NCBI RefSeq assembly: GCF_002007565.1
Contig: NZ_CP015625.1
Location: 124,001 to 188,000 of the forward strand
Length of the DNA stretch: 64,000 bases
Origin: Ditibartonella choladocola
Lineage (GTDB): Bacteria; Pseudomonadota; Alphaproteobacteria; Rhizobiales; Rhizobiaceae
Direction of reading: 5' to 3'
A program made the translations under genes and the position numbers. Position 1 is the stretch's first letter, and each line of letters opens with the position of its first letter. This document shows, piece by piece, positions 35,301-43,420 of the stretch. The notes under the pieces were generated by a model, which worked only from the letters and a program-made list of their open reading frames with translations, had not been told where the DNA came from and searched no databases.

Positions 35301-35877
35301 TGTTACGATTTCACCGGTTCTGGGAGAAAAACCGGCAAATTCTTCATTTGCTATCGAACGGGGGACAATCATTCACCGGCTTTTGCAGTATTTGCCGCAA
35401 ATAAAGGAGGAAGACAGGCAAAGGTTAGCCCGTGCCTATCTTGAAAAAGCCGCACCTGAATGGAGCGAGGAACAAAGAAAGGATGCTTTTGAACAGACCT
35501 TCAAGGTCATGGATAGTGAAGCACTGCGCCCTTTGTTTACCAAAGAAGCGCGTGCCGAAGTGACTTTGATGGGAACTGTCACAATAAGGGGCAAGAAATA
35601 CGTCGTTTCCGGCCAAATAGACCGCCTGAACGATGGCGTAGACACAATTGTTCTGGGCGATTTCAAAACCGGTCGTGCACCCAAACGCGAGCAGCAAATT
35701 CCTGACAGCTACATGTTGCAAATGGCGCTTTACCGAACATTATTGATGAGCATTCACCCGAATAAGACCGTCAGAACATTGCTGATCTATAGTGACGGGC
35801 CGAAAGTTTTTGAACTCGACGGCAAAAAACTTGATTTCTTGATGAATAAAGAAAAAAGTAATTTATCCGCGGAATAA
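32395..35877 (+). CDS. addA: AddA, UvrD-family helicase/nuclease subunit of AddAB
   Basis: 1160 residues. Superfamily 1 helicase motifs are intact: Walker A SANAGSGKTHVL at about 26-37, LCLTYTKAAAAVMQTRI (Ia), HILVDEAQDTSPSQW (motif II, near 398), VGDEKQSIYSFQGA (III), IMTVHAAKGLESAIVF (V) and LYVGMTRAEDRL (VI). The C-terminal nuclease domain has VLGDFKTGRAPKREQQIPD and QMALYRTLL, the RecB-like catalytic site. AddA drives 3'-5' unwinding and cuts at the recombination hotspot. Coupled to addB by ATGA. trxA follows 79 nt later from its own start. Confidence 0.96.
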   Translation: MTKREIPEDAIKNQTAASNPQSSAWVSANAGSGKTHVLTFRVIRLLLNGTEPARILCLTYTKAAAAVMQTRIFQTLSGWTELDDDELTEVLVALEGRKPDSKRLDEARRLFARALETPGGLKIQTIHAFCEGLLHQFPLEANIAGHFEMMDDLKRDEFLKNARRDLLEKAYLQKNGSLHDALMLVLKTVGESGLFTLLDEAIEKRQALTPFLARVSGPDGKHILEKALQISPDDTEENLTDEIRKTARHSEETIKAFKSLGHSYSQNFVEKLELVEKADNSESIKFIELAYFTSGNPRKISNLASKKLLAALPWLEDDLLMRQEKLVLYLDKLRRVRLVPLNLAAFQLCYRLLARYESLKKAEGLLDFDDLIERALNLLKRDGAGQWVQYKLDRGIDHILVDEAQDTSPSQWQIIQLLAQEFFVGEGQREVNRTVFAVGDEKQSIYSFQGAVPEDFATNGRIIERKAEAVGKSFGHIRLNYSFRSTADVLKSVDRVFEKPENYKGLSAENIKTVHEPVRRNDPGEVVIWDNIAPIDVEEPEDWRKPVDQLHAPAVRLAEEIATTISHWLHHHEVLPGQGREVKASDIMVLVRKRDQFVPALARALKNRNVPVAGADRLRLASHIAVRDLTALARFVLQPQDDLSLASVLKSPLFGLDEDDLYRIAINREGSLFSSLEAHSEEKLEFATVLALLKKYRNLADKTPVYEFYSHILSEDQGRAKILARLGSEASDVLDAFMDYTLSIQKTGLPGLQAFLETIKLSDPEIKRELDQNREEVRIMTVHAAKGLESAIVFLVDSGSRIWNAQHEPKFIEIDSHGKKSFLWQPAKEFKTSFGDNYINTLKLKAEEEYRRLLYVGMTRAEDRLIICGYRGKNVVGGTWSELVSEALIPVSEEIAGPSPDIKAWRYCVDDKRASVDTKTAKEERAVPAFPLPSYFHSRMEPETDLPKPLTPSGASLDIDENAPAAKNNVTISPVLGEKPANSSFAIERGTIIHRLLQYLPQIKEEDRQRLARAYLEKAAPEWSEEQRKDAFEQTFKVMDSEALRPLFTKEARAEVTLMGTVTIRGKKYVVSGQIDRLNDGVDTIVLGDFKTGRAPKREQQIPDSYMLQMALYRTLLMSIHPNKTVRTLLIYSDGPKVFELDGKKLDFLMNKEKSNLSAE

Positions 35878-35956
35878 TGGTTGAAAAAGCTTGCTCTTGA
35901 CGGAATCGGTCTGGCACGCCAAATTTAGACAAATTGGAATCACAAAGGAAAGATCA

Positions 35957-36280
35957 ATGAGCACTGTAAAAGTCGATACAAGCAATTTTGAAAATGACGT
36001 GCTAAAGTCGGCAGAACCTGTTGTTGTAGACTTCTGGGCAGAATGGTGCGGTCCATGTAAAATGATAGCGCCCTCGCTTGAAGAAATTGCTACCGAGTTA
36101 CAGGGTAAGGTCAAAGTTGCAAAAATCAATATTGACGAAAATCCCGAACTTGCAACGCAATTCGGTGTCCGTTCCATACCGACATTATTATTGTTCAATA
36201 ATGGTGAAATCGTCTCCAATATGGTGGGTGCTGCTCCCAAAAGCCGTTTGTCAGACTGGATCAAAGACGGTATCCGCTAA
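35957..36280 (+). CDS. trxA: Thioredoxin
   Basis: 107 residues from ATG 35957, which has an AAAGGA site 8 nt upstream; an earlier in-frame TTG at 35891 would add an unconserved tail. The redox site WCGPCK lies at about residues 31-36 within [14 protein letters not shown], and the cis-proline segment RSIPTLLLF follows. Thioredoxin reduces cytosolic disulfides, including ribonucleotide reductase. It sits after addAB, an arrangement I associate with Rhizobiales, and ends in a strong terminator. Confidence 0.97.
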   Translation: MSTVKVDTSNFENDVLKSAEPVVVDFWAEWCGPCKMIAPSLEEIATELQGKVKVAKINIDENPELATQFGVRSIPTLLLFNNGEIVSNMVGAAPKSRLSDWIKDGIR

Positions 36281-36304
36281 TTTTTCGATATTTTATATTT
36301 TTAA

Positions 36305-36335
36305 ACGACGCTATTCTTGAATGGCGTCGTTTTTA
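36305..36335 (+). terminator. Rho-independent terminator of trxA
   Basis: An 11-bp stem (36305-36315 with 36320-36330, one G-T pair) closed by CTTG and followed by a run of five T. It lies 24 nt after the trxA stop and closes the divL-to-trxA gene cluster. Confidence 0.9.
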
Positions 36336-36950
36336 TTTGTTCGGTTTATCAATTTTCAATCCGGCGTCCGGTGCGTAATTTTTCATGCATAAGCGGAAAC
36401 TTTCCGGAAAGTCGAAGTTCCAGAAAATAGCCGATAGAATTTATCCAGTGAGACAAAACGTAGAGAAAAACTGTTTTTTCAAAGTGTAATTGTCGGGAAT
36501 AGCTATCAATAATAACACTTGAAATTCCGGTTTAACGGTTTCCCGACCTGATTGAAATTCAACTTGATATAAAACTCTGTATAGTCCGTTTTGTAAGTTT
36601 TTCTTTGATAAACAGGTGATATAAATCCGGTACCGATTTTTTAGAATTGTTGCAATCATCATGATTGGATCAAGCATATTTGATACATATTGCAAAAAAA
36701 TGTAATATTTCTCAATTTTAGAATATGTCCTACTTGCTAGATTGGCGTTATTCTGCCATGACGATAGATCTGTCCAGGGAAACGACAGACTTTTTCTGTT
36801 TAACCCAGAAAGGACGGTAACGGTCAATCTTGGGGGGGCGGTTATTCAAGGCGGCGTTTTTGATGAAATATCAATAGAAAATGGGCTTTGCATATTTTCG
36901 CGATGAACCGCGACAATCGATCAAAGGTATATTTTTATTGGGATGGGTTA
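36336..36950. other. Gene-free region between trxA and the XRE regulator
   Basis: About 615 bases. A minus-strand open frame exists at 36441-36827, but its protein resembles nothing I know and it has no ribosome-binding site, so I do not call it. A G-run (GGGGGG near 36833-36838) is the only local oddity. Confidence 0.4.
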
Positions 36951-37241
36951 ATGATGAATCATATGGAAAATGGCGGTAACATTTCCTCTGAAGACGTTCA
37001 AACATTGAAGCGGAATGAAACACGAAGTGACCAGAAGATTGGTGGAATACTGCGGCATTTTCGTAAAAAAAATGGCGTAACACAAATGGAGCTGGCGGCT
37101 GTTGCAGGTATTACACCACAGCAAATTCAAAAATATGAAAAAGGATCGGATCGCATTGCCGTTTCACGGCTTATGACGCTTCTTGATTTTCTGGATATAA
37201 ATTATGAAGAATTTATAAAAGAGATGCGCAATTGCAATTAA
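36951..37241 (+). CDS. XRE/Cro-family helix-turn-helix regulator
   Basis: About 96 residues from ATG 36951; ATG codons at 36903, 36954 and 36963 are alternatives and none has a convincing ribosome-binding site. An HTH_3 domain fills the C-terminal two thirds: KIGGILRHFRKKNGVTQMEL, AVAGITPQQIQKYEKGSDRI and SRLMTLLDFLDINYEEF. The 'QIQKYEKG' recognition helix is typical of rhizobial XRE proteins. There is no second domain, so it probably acts as a small DNA-binding repressor of unknown target. It is convergent with prfC; a palindrome-rich spacer lies between. Confidence 0.75.
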   Translation: MMNHMENGGNISSEDVQTLKRNETRSDQKIGGILRHFRKKNGVTQMELAAVAGITPQQIQKYEKGSDRIAVSRLMTLLDFLDINYEEFIKEMRNCN

Positions 37242-37290
37242 CACCGATTGCCGGAATTCAAGAGCGATTCTGTGCTTATCTCGACTGAAT

Positions 37291-37413
37291 CCGGTTTTTA
37301 GCCTGTTTTTGATATTTGAACAGGCCGGAAACCGGAGAAGAGCGTTATATAACTTGTTTATGTCACCGGATGATAATGTCTCTCATGGTACAACAATCCG
37401 GAGTACCGGATTG
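37291..37413. repeat. Two nested/adjacent palindromes between the XRE gene and prfC
   Basis: Arms 37291-37297 and 37329-37335 (CCGGTTT/AAACCGG) enclose a second stem 37301-37307/37319-37325 (GCCTGTT/AACAGGC). A further perfect 8-bp hairpin lies at 37394-37413 (CAATCCGG, AGTA, CCGGATTG). They sit between convergent genes and may act as bidirectional terminators, though neither has a strong T-run. Confidence 0.6.
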
Positions 37414-37435
37414 AAAAACAGCCGGAAAATTCCTT

Positions 37436-39019
37436 TTATGCAGTCTGGATGTTTCGTGTCTGATAATCTTTGATTGTATAAAACTTGATTTTTGGTGCTC
37501 GTTCCGCTTCATAATTGAGCGAAAAATTATTTTCAGCGAGAAATACCGGATCTCCATCAAGATCGGATGCAATAGCATCCCTATGTGTGGCTATGAATTT
37601 GTTAAGATCGGCTTTGTCATCAGCCGAAATCCAGCGGCATACAGTAAAGCGTGCCGGTTCAAAACCGACGGGAAGAGAATATTCCACTTTGAGACGCTCG
37701 GTCAGAACATCAATTTGTAAAGCGCCGATAACACCGACAATCGACGGCGAACCATCGTCAGGCATAAAGAGTTGAACAACGCCTTCTTCAGCCATTTGTT
37801 GCAGAGCTTCTTTAAGCTTCTTTGCCTTCATCGGGTCACCGAGACGGACACGGCGCAAAATTTCCGGAGCAAAATTCGGAACGCCTTTGAAAAGAATGTC
37901 TTCGCCTTCTGTCAGCGTATCGCCAATTCGTAACGTTCCATGATTGGGGATTCCCACAACGTCACCGGCATAGGCTTCATCGGCAATCTGGCGGGAGCGG
38001 GCAAAGAAAAATTGCGGTGCCGATAGAGTCATGGGTTTTCCGGTACGCACGAGTTTTGCTTTCATGCCGCGGGATAGAATTCCCGAACAAACGCGCAAAA
38101 ACGCAATGCGATCGCGGTGATTAGGGTCCATATTGGCTTGTATTTTGAAAACAAAACCGGTCATTTTCGGCTCTGTCGCCTCGACAATGCGAGTATCGGC
38201 AACTTGTGCACGCGGACTTGGACCATAGGCAACAAGAGCGTCGATAAGATCACGCACACCATAATTCTTCAAAGCAGAACCGAAATAGACCGGTGTCATT
38301 TGGCCTTCACGGAACGATTTCAAGTCAAATCTTTTACATGCGTCACGCGCAAGAATAACGCCTTCAACAAAAGCCGCACGATCATGTTCGGGCAGCAATA
38401 GAGCTGCTTCTTCAGGCCCGCTGACAGGGCGCGGAGTTTTTTCTTCGTCTTTCTGGCGTACAAGATTGTTATGAAGGTCAAAACTTCCTGCAAAATTTTT
38501 GCCCGATCCGATTGGCCATGTTACCGGTGCAGTATCAAGTGCAAGCTTGTCTTCTATTTCGTCCAATATCTCCAATGGGTCGAGTGCCTCCCGATCCATT
38601 TTGTTAACGAACGTCACAATCGGAATGTCGCGCATGCGACAGACTTCAAAAAGCTTCAATGTTCTGGGTTCAATACCGCGTGCTCCGTCAAGAACCATGA
38701 CAGCGCTATCGACAGCCGTCAGTGTACGGTAGGTATCATCGGCAAAGTCTTCGTGCCCCGGTGTATCAAGCAGATTGAATATATGATCTTCATATTCGAA
38801 TGTCATAACCGAGGTGACAACCGAAATGCCGCGCTCGCGTTCGATTTTCATCCAGTCGGAACGGGTCTGGATACGGTCTTTCTTGGCCTTGACTTCACCT
38901 GCAAGCTGGATAGCACCACCGAATAATAACAATTTTTCGGTCAAGGTTGTCTTACCGGCATCAGGGTGCGCGATAATAGCAAATGTGCGGCGCCGCGCGA
39001 CCTCTTGTGCCTCGTTCAT
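37436..39019 (-). CDS. prfC: Peptide chain release factor 3
   Basis: 527 residues, normal for RF3. GTPase motifs are intact: G1 AHPDAGKTTLTEKLLLFGGA at 18-37, G3 DTPGHEDFADD, G4 FVNKMDREALDP. The domain-2 and C-terminal RF3 segments (VYFGSALKNYGVRDLID, GALQIDVLTERL) are present. RF3 recycles RF1 and RF2 from the ribosome after termination and contributes to post-peptidyl quality control. ATG 39019 has a good AGGAG site. Single gene: the lysK terminator lies upstream and the palindromes lie downstream. Confidence 0.96.
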   Translation of the reverse strand: MNEAQEVARRRTFAIIAHPDAGKTTLTEKLLLFGGAIQLAGEVKAKKDRIQTRSDWMKIERERGISVVTSVMTFEYEDHIFNLLDTPGHEDFADDTYRTLTAVDSAVMVLDGARGIEPRTLKLFEVCRMRDIPIVTFVNKMDREALDPLEILDEIEDKLALDTAPVTWPIGSGKNFAGSFDLHNNLVRQKDEEKTPRPVSGPEEAALLLPEHDRAAFVEGVILARDACKRFDLKSFREGQMTPVYFGSALKNYGVRDLIDALVAYGPSPRAQVADTRIVEATEPKMTGFVFKIQANMDPNHRDRIAFLRVCSGILSRGMKAKLVRTGKPMTLSAPQFFFARSRQIADEAYAGDVVGIPNHGTLRIGDTLTEGEDILFKGVPNFAPEILRRVRLGDPMKAKKLKEALQQMAEEGVVQLFMPDDGSPSIVGVIGALQIDVLTERLKVEYSLPVGFEPARFTVCRWISADDKADLNKFIATHRDAIASDLDGDPVFLAENNFSLNYEAERAPKIKFYTIKDYQTRNIQTA

Positions 39020-39212
39020 AACTCACTCCTGTTACTTCGTTACCTGCACGACCTGTTTGTTTTGATAACCGGCCGGTCGATAATAAAATTCGGCTTCTTT
39101 TACCTCTTTTTTTAAAAAAGAGTGAGGAATTTGTGCCCTCTATCTGAAAATTTTCAATAAATTGGCGGCAAGCTTAAAGCTTGTCTTCAAGAATTGTACC
39201 GGATTGTTTCAA

Positions 39213-39254
39213 AATCATCTTGAAAGGGGTGAAAAGCCCCCTTTCAAGATGATT
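39213..39254 (-). terminator. Terminator of lysK, 17-bp perfect hairpin
   Basis: Perfect 17-bp arms at 39213-39229 and 39238-39254 with an 8-nt loop, just past the lysK stop (39266). On the minus strand a short ATTTTG tract follows. The stem is unusually long. Confidence 0.85.
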
Positions 39255-39265
39255 GCCGTGTCCAT

Positions 39266-40930
39266 CTATTCGTTGACAAGTTTTCCGGCGAGCGCGTCAG
39301 CAATCAAGGCTCGCGTTTCATCAATGCCATAAAGAGCAATGAAAGAACCGAAACGCGGTCCCCGTTCCTGACCGATCAGAACTTCATAAAGCATTTGGAA
39401 AAATGAAACAGAAACACCGGGCCCCCCGTCAGGGCTTTTTTTGTTGTGGTCCTGATAACGCTCTGTCACGCGGCCAATGTCGAGCAGTGCATTCTGGATT
39501 GTGTGGGCATCGGCATCTGCTGGCAAGTGTGCAAGGGTTTGGTCAATTTTTTCCAAAGTTTCGCGTTCGACAGCATCCGGTGCACGGAATTTTTTGGTCG
39601 GTTTGACGAAATCATTGAAATAGCGAATGGCAAAACCGACAAGGCTGTCGAGTTCAGGCTGGTTTTCCGGTGTAGCACCCTTGGCGTAACGCGAAATAAA
39701 GCCCCATAAGACATCGGCATTCTCGGCATTGGATGCACTGACCAGATTGAGCAACATGGCAAAGGGTACGGGTAAATCCACTTCCGGCGGGTTGCCGTTA
39801 TGCATATGCCAGACAGGATTGTTCAGCCGGTCTTTCCAGCTTTGCTTCGGATAGGCAGAAAGAAAACTGTAATATTCGTCAACGGCCTTCGGTATCACAT
39901 CGAAATAAAGCCGCTTGGCAGTTTTCGGTTTCTGGTACATGTAAAGGCCAAGGCTTGAAGTGGGCGCATAAGTAAGCCACTCGTCGATTGTCAGGCCATT
40001 ACCCTTCGATTTTGAAATCTTCTGTCCTTTGTCATCCAGAAATAGCTCGTAATTAAAGCCTTCCGGCGGTGTCCCGCCAAGAATACGACAAATTTTTGAA
40101 GACAAAGCCACAGAATCAATCAGATCTTTACCAGCCATTTCATAATCGATGCCCAAAGCCGTCCAGCGCATGGCCCAATCGGCTTTCCATTGGCATTTGA
40201 CCTTGCCACCGGTGATTTCGGTTTCAATTTTTTCGCCGGTCTCCGGCTCGATATAGGTGATCGTGCCTTTTTTCGCGTCATGGGCGATCATCGGGACCTG
40301 CAAAACTTTTCCCGAAACAGGAGAGATCGGCAAGAATGGCGAATAGGTCGCACGCCGCTCTTCACCCAATGTCGGAATAATGACAGCCATGATCTTATCG
40401 TAATTGGCAAGCATTTTGAGGAGCGTTTCATCAAAACGTCCCGAAGTATAATAATCGGTCGCGCTGGCAAATTCGTAATTGAAGCCGAAACGGTCAAGAA
40501 AAGCGCGAAGCCGCGCATTATTGGCGGCGCCGAAAGAGGGATAATCTTTCGTAAACGGGTCGGGAACCTGCGTTAAAGGTTTACCAACATAGGTCTCCAT
40601 CAATGCACGATTGGGGACATTTTCCGGCACTTTGCGCAATCCGTCCATATCGTCGGAAAAACATAACAATTTGGTTTTGACTTTGTTTTCCGTTAAAACG
40701 TGAAAAGCGTGGCGTACCATTGTTGTGCGCGCAACTTCACCGAAGGTACCGATATGCGGCAAACCGGACGGCCCGTAACCGGTCTCGAACATGACAGTAT
40801 CAGGGTAGCCTTTTTTTTCGTAACGTTTGACAATCTTGCGTGCCTCCTCGAACGGCCAAGCTCTGGATTGGGCTGCCGCATCAATGACATCCTGATTAAG
40901 ATTTTCTGCCATGAAATTGTCTGTTGACAT
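39266..40930 (-). CDS. lysK: Class I lysyl-tRNA synthetase
   Basis: 554 residues. This is the archaeal-type class I LysRS that replaces the class II enzyme in many Alphaproteobacteria. The HIGH-like site is [13 protein letters not shown] (about 53-65) and the KMSKS-like site is [11 protein letters not shown] (near 288). Conserved segments include [14 protein letters not shown] and the C-terminal helical cage ([17 protein letters not shown]). It charges tRNA-Lys. The start is ATG 40930; a second in-frame ATG at 40912 is possible. No class II lysS is visible in the window. Divergent from the TerB-like gene. Confidence 0.95.
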   Translation of the reverse strand: MSTDNFMAENLNQDVIDAAAQSRAWPFEEARKIVKRYEKKGYPDTVMFETGYGPSGLPHIGTFGEVARTTMVRHAFHVLTENKVKTKLLCFSDDMDGLRKVPENVPNRALMETYVGKPLTQVPDPFTKDYPSFGAANNARLRAFLDRFGFNYEFASATDYYTSGRFDETLLKMLANYDKIMAVIIPTLGEERRATYSPFLPISPVSGKVLQVPMIAHDAKKGTITYIEPETGEKIETEITGGKVKCQWKADWAMRWTALGIDYEMAGKDLIDSVALSSKICRILGGTPPEGFNYELFLDDKGQKISKSKGNGLTIDEWLTYAPTSSLGLYMYQKPKTAKRLYFDVIPKAVDEYYSFLSAYPKQSWKDRLNNPVWHMHNGNPPEVDLPVPFAMLLNLVSASNAENADVLWGFISRYAKGATPENQPELDSLVGFAIRYFNDFVKPTKKFRAPDAVERETLEKIDQTLAHLPADADAHTIQNALLDIGRVTERYQDHNKKSPDGGPGVSVSFFQMLYEVLIGQERGPRFGSFIALYGIDETRALIADALAGKLVNE

Positions 40931-41050
40931 GGGGTTTTATCCTGAATTTGAATCGTTTAAGAAAGCTCTATGGCTCAAACGGCTTTTCGTCAATCATCGG
41001 AAGAAAAAAACCGGAAAAAACCTCGAAAGAATACGATCAGGGGGAAGATT

Positions 41051-41461
41051 ATGGAAATATTGACTGCGCAAGAAGCATTAATATACATTATGGTCACTAC
41101 TTCTGCTGCTGATGCAGCGGTGAGCGACAATGAACTGAAATTGATTAGCGAAATTGTTGCGCGTCTTCCGGTATTTAGTGGGTTCGACGAGGAGCGGCTT
41201 GATGCTTTGGCGGCCGAATGTTGTTCTTATCTCGGCCTTGACGATGGACTTGAAAGAATACTTGAAATGACCGGTGCGGCTCTTTCCCCCAGATTGCGTG
41301 ACACAGCTTATGCCTTGGCTGTTGAAGTTGCGGCGAGCGATCTTGATGTCAGGCAGGAAGAGTTGATGTTCTTACAAATTTTGCGCGAGCATTTCGAGCT
41401 TGAAGATTTGACTGTTGCAGCGATTGAACGTTCGGCGCGTATCCGGTTCAGAAAAGCTTGA
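41051..41461 (+). CDS. TerB-like (tellurite-resistance/DUF533-type) helical protein
   Basis: 136 residues from ATG 41051 (GGGGAAG site upstream); an earlier in-frame ATG at 40970 would overlap the lysK promoter region and add a charged tail. The protein is all-helical and acidic, with the TerB pattern LIYIMVTTSAADAAVSDNELKLI near the start and a repeated second half LAVEVAASDLDVRQEELMFLQ. In TerB folds these acidic 'D-x-D/E' loops can bind divalent metal. Role in this organism is unknown; a tellurite phenotype should not be assumed. No ter operon genes are nearby. Confidence 0.75.
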   Translation: MEILTAQEALIYIMVTTSAADAAVSDNELKLISEIVARLPVFSGFDEERLDALAAECCSYLGLDDGLERILEMTGAALSPRLRDTAYALAVEVAASDLDVRQEELMFLQILREHFELEDLTVAAIERSARIRFRKA

Positions 41462-41611
41462 GACAGTGTTTTTGGACCGCGATGGAATGCATTCGGTCAA
41501 TCGTTCAAAACTATATAAATATAAGAATTCATGTTTGAACATGACATTCTGACAGTCCAGTCAAAATCCTGTTTGTTAAAGGGCTGTCTATTGATGTGAA
41601 ATGGTGGAGAA

Positions 41612-42199
41612 TTACTTCTCGTATGGGGAGTAAATTCCGGGGTCCTGATCGTCTTCCGGATTGGTAGCTATATCCTCGTCAAGGGCAGCTTGTCTGAACT
41701 GCAATTCCTGATCGTCGAGAAAGTTTTTCAAAGCAATGCTCACACGTGTGGCTGCTTCGCTATTGCTATCAATCATCGCGTCAAGAAAATCCTTTAATGA
41801 AATACCGATGAGGTCAAATCCGAGGTCTTTTTCAACGGCCCGAAGATCATAAGTATTTCGGGGAGAATATAGAATTTCTTTCAGATAGGCTGCTGCTTCC
41901 TGAATTGGCAAGCCATGCGGTTTTTCAAGGCCGAATTTTTCGGAAAGCAAATAGAGGAGCTTTTCTTCTTCATCCTCGATCTCTTCGGCACTTTTCCGGT
42001 TATCCAGAGGTTTGAAGCGATTGGCAACCTGACGTGCGCCATTTTCGGCCTGCGAAGAGGTGCTCGGTGTTACGGCATTGAATGTTTCTGCCAGAGTGTC
42101 AGAACTTGAATCACCATCAAGATTCTTTGCACGACGATTTGTAAGCTCTGTAGCCGCCGCTACAGTGACATAAGTTTGCACAGGAATGGGTGGAATCAT
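41612..42199 (-). CDS. Acidic hypothetical protein, no recognised domain
   Basis: 195 residues. I do not recognise the family. The N-terminus (MIPPIPVQTYVTVAAATE) is hydrophobic-neutral without a clear signal peptide. Residues about 35-60 are Ser/Thr-rich. The rest is acidic and helical (SAEEIEDEEEKLLYLLSEKFG, DLIGISLKDFLDAMIDS), ending in a disordered DPGIYSPYEK tail. Codon use resembles the neighbours, so it looks like a genuine resident gene. It stands alone between the TerB-like gene and an AT-rich spacer. Confidence 0.7.
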   Translation of the reverse strand: MIPPIPVQTYVTVAAATELTNRRAKNLDGDSSSDTLAETFNAVTPSTSSQAENGARQVANRFKPLDNRKSAEEIEDEEEKLLYLLSEKFGLEKPHGLPIQEAAAYLKEILYSPRNTYDLRAVEKDLGFDLIGISLKDFLDAMIDSNSEAATRVSIALKNFLDDQELQFRQAALDEDIATNPEDDQDPGIYSPYEK

Positions 42200-42657
42200 G
42201 GCAAATCCCTTTCCGGCATTGAAAAATAAAAGATAAACGATTGTAGGAAAGCGTGCAATTGTTTTAAAGTTTAATTTTATCGATATAATTTAAAGTCAAA
42301 AATTATAATATTTTTCATTTAAATACATATATTTAAAAGGATAGAATATTTAAAAAACATATAATGGATTTTAGGGGTAGAGATATTTTTTAAACTTTTA
42401 ATTGATAATATTGAATATTATTGATCGTATTTTATGAGAGAAAATCTCTGACTTCGATAAATCGGCTGACATCATTGCGCTTTTCCCTGTTAAAAGCATG
42501 GACAAAAATATTTCAACCGGTCGGACACAAAGGAAAATGTGCCCCTGCATGTTGTCGGCAAGGCTTGCGTGATAAACATGTTTTCAAGTTCCAAACGAAG
42601 AAAGTATGTTGATTTCTTGTCGGTTTCATGTGTTTGTTTGGCTAAAGGAGAATGAAC
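42200..42657. other. AT-rich intergenic region
   Basis: About 460 bases with no supportable gene; 42230-42430 is extremely AT-rich. It should carry promoters for the acidic protein (minus) and the Lrp-domain protein (plus). No operator palindrome was recognised. Confidence 0.4.
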
Positions 42658-42894
42658 ATGAAGCCAATATTCATCCAGTTGCAATGTGCACCGGGTACAG
42701 CTTACGACGTTGCCGATATACTTTATGAGCGCGAGATCGTTTCGGAACTCTATTCCACAAGTGGCGAATTCGAGCTTCTGGCAAAGATCTATATCGAAGA
42801 GGGCAAGGATATCGGTAAATTCATCAATGACAACATTCTTGATATACCCGGTATCACGCGATCTTTGACAACACTGACATTTACTGCATTCTAA
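42658..42894 (+). CDS. Stand-alone Lrp/AsnC ligand-binding (RAM) domain protein
   Basis: 78 residues. Starting at ATG 42658 the AAAGGAG site is 8-9 nt upstream; the in-frame ATG at 42652 is too close to it. The whole protein is one RAM domain: FIQLQCAPGTAYDVADIL, IVSELYSTSGEFELLAKIY, IGKFINDNILDIPGITRSLT, LTFTAF. It has no DNA-binding HTH. Such orphan RAM proteins form oligomers and may bind amino acids or modulate full-length Lrp/AsnC regulators. Its partner is not evident here. The copper-related pair follows 44 nt downstream. Confidence 0.85.
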   Translation: MKPIFIQLQCAPGTAYDVADILYEREIVSELYSTSGEFELLAKIYIEEGKDIGKFINDNILDIPGITRSLTTLTFTAF

Positions 42895-42938
42895 ATCCGG
42901 ATTAAACGGAGAATGGGCAGGAAGAGCCGGAGCAGCTT

Positions 42939-43304
42939 ATGCGGTCGGTAAAACTTCATCTTTCGCGGTTTGTGCTGGTTTTTGCGATTACTGTTCAATC
43001 AGTCGTGATGGCGCAGGCTGCTTTAATCGGCCTCGATGCTGCCGGAAAATCCTATGGCGGCATAATTTGCTCGGCATCAGGCGCTAGAAAAAGCTTGCCA
43101 ACAGGACATGCGCCAATGCCGGCTTGTTGTGTCGGCGGGTGCATTCTTTCTGCAGCACTGCAAATATCCCGACCCGATGATAACTTCCTTGAAATATCGG
43201 AGCGGTCAAGCGAGCCGATTGGCATTTTATTGGCATTGTCACTTCTTGGGCACTATAATTTTTGCCTATATGACGCACGCTCGCCGCCACATAGATTTTC
43301 CTGA
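42939..43304 (+). CDS. Small exported/membrane protein with Cys pair, likely copper-associated (DUF2946-like)
   Basis: 121 residues. A signal or membrane segment at the N-terminus (LHLSRFVLVFAITVQSVVMAQAA) is followed by HAPMPACCVGGCILSAALQ, a His/Met/Cys-rich patch, and a second hydrophobic stretch (IGILLALSLLGH). The CCxxxC cluster near 62-67 resembles small DUF2946-type proteins found beside copper genes; the family call is tentative. It lies 116 nt before a PCu(A)C copper chaperone on the same strand, which supports a role in periplasmic copper handling. ATG 42939 lacks a strong ribosome-binding site. Confidence 0.6.
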   Translation: MRSVKLHLSRFVLVFAITVQSVVMAQAALIGLDAAGKSYGGIICSASGARKSLPTGHAPMPACCVGGCILSAALQISRPDDNFLEISERSSEPIGILLALSLLGHYNFCLYDARSPPHRFS

Positions 43305-43420
43305 ACAGATTTTATTGTCCGTCGATCGTTACTTTTTGGTCTACACACAAAACTTCACGTGTAGCGGTCATCCGGAATTTTTTAGTAATCGAATTTTATT
43401 CCGAATATCAGGAGTTATTT

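Noticed and set aside
36441-36827. Possible 129-codon minus-strand gene between trxA and the XRE gene
   Set aside because: No similarity, no ribosome-binding site and unlikely residue composition.
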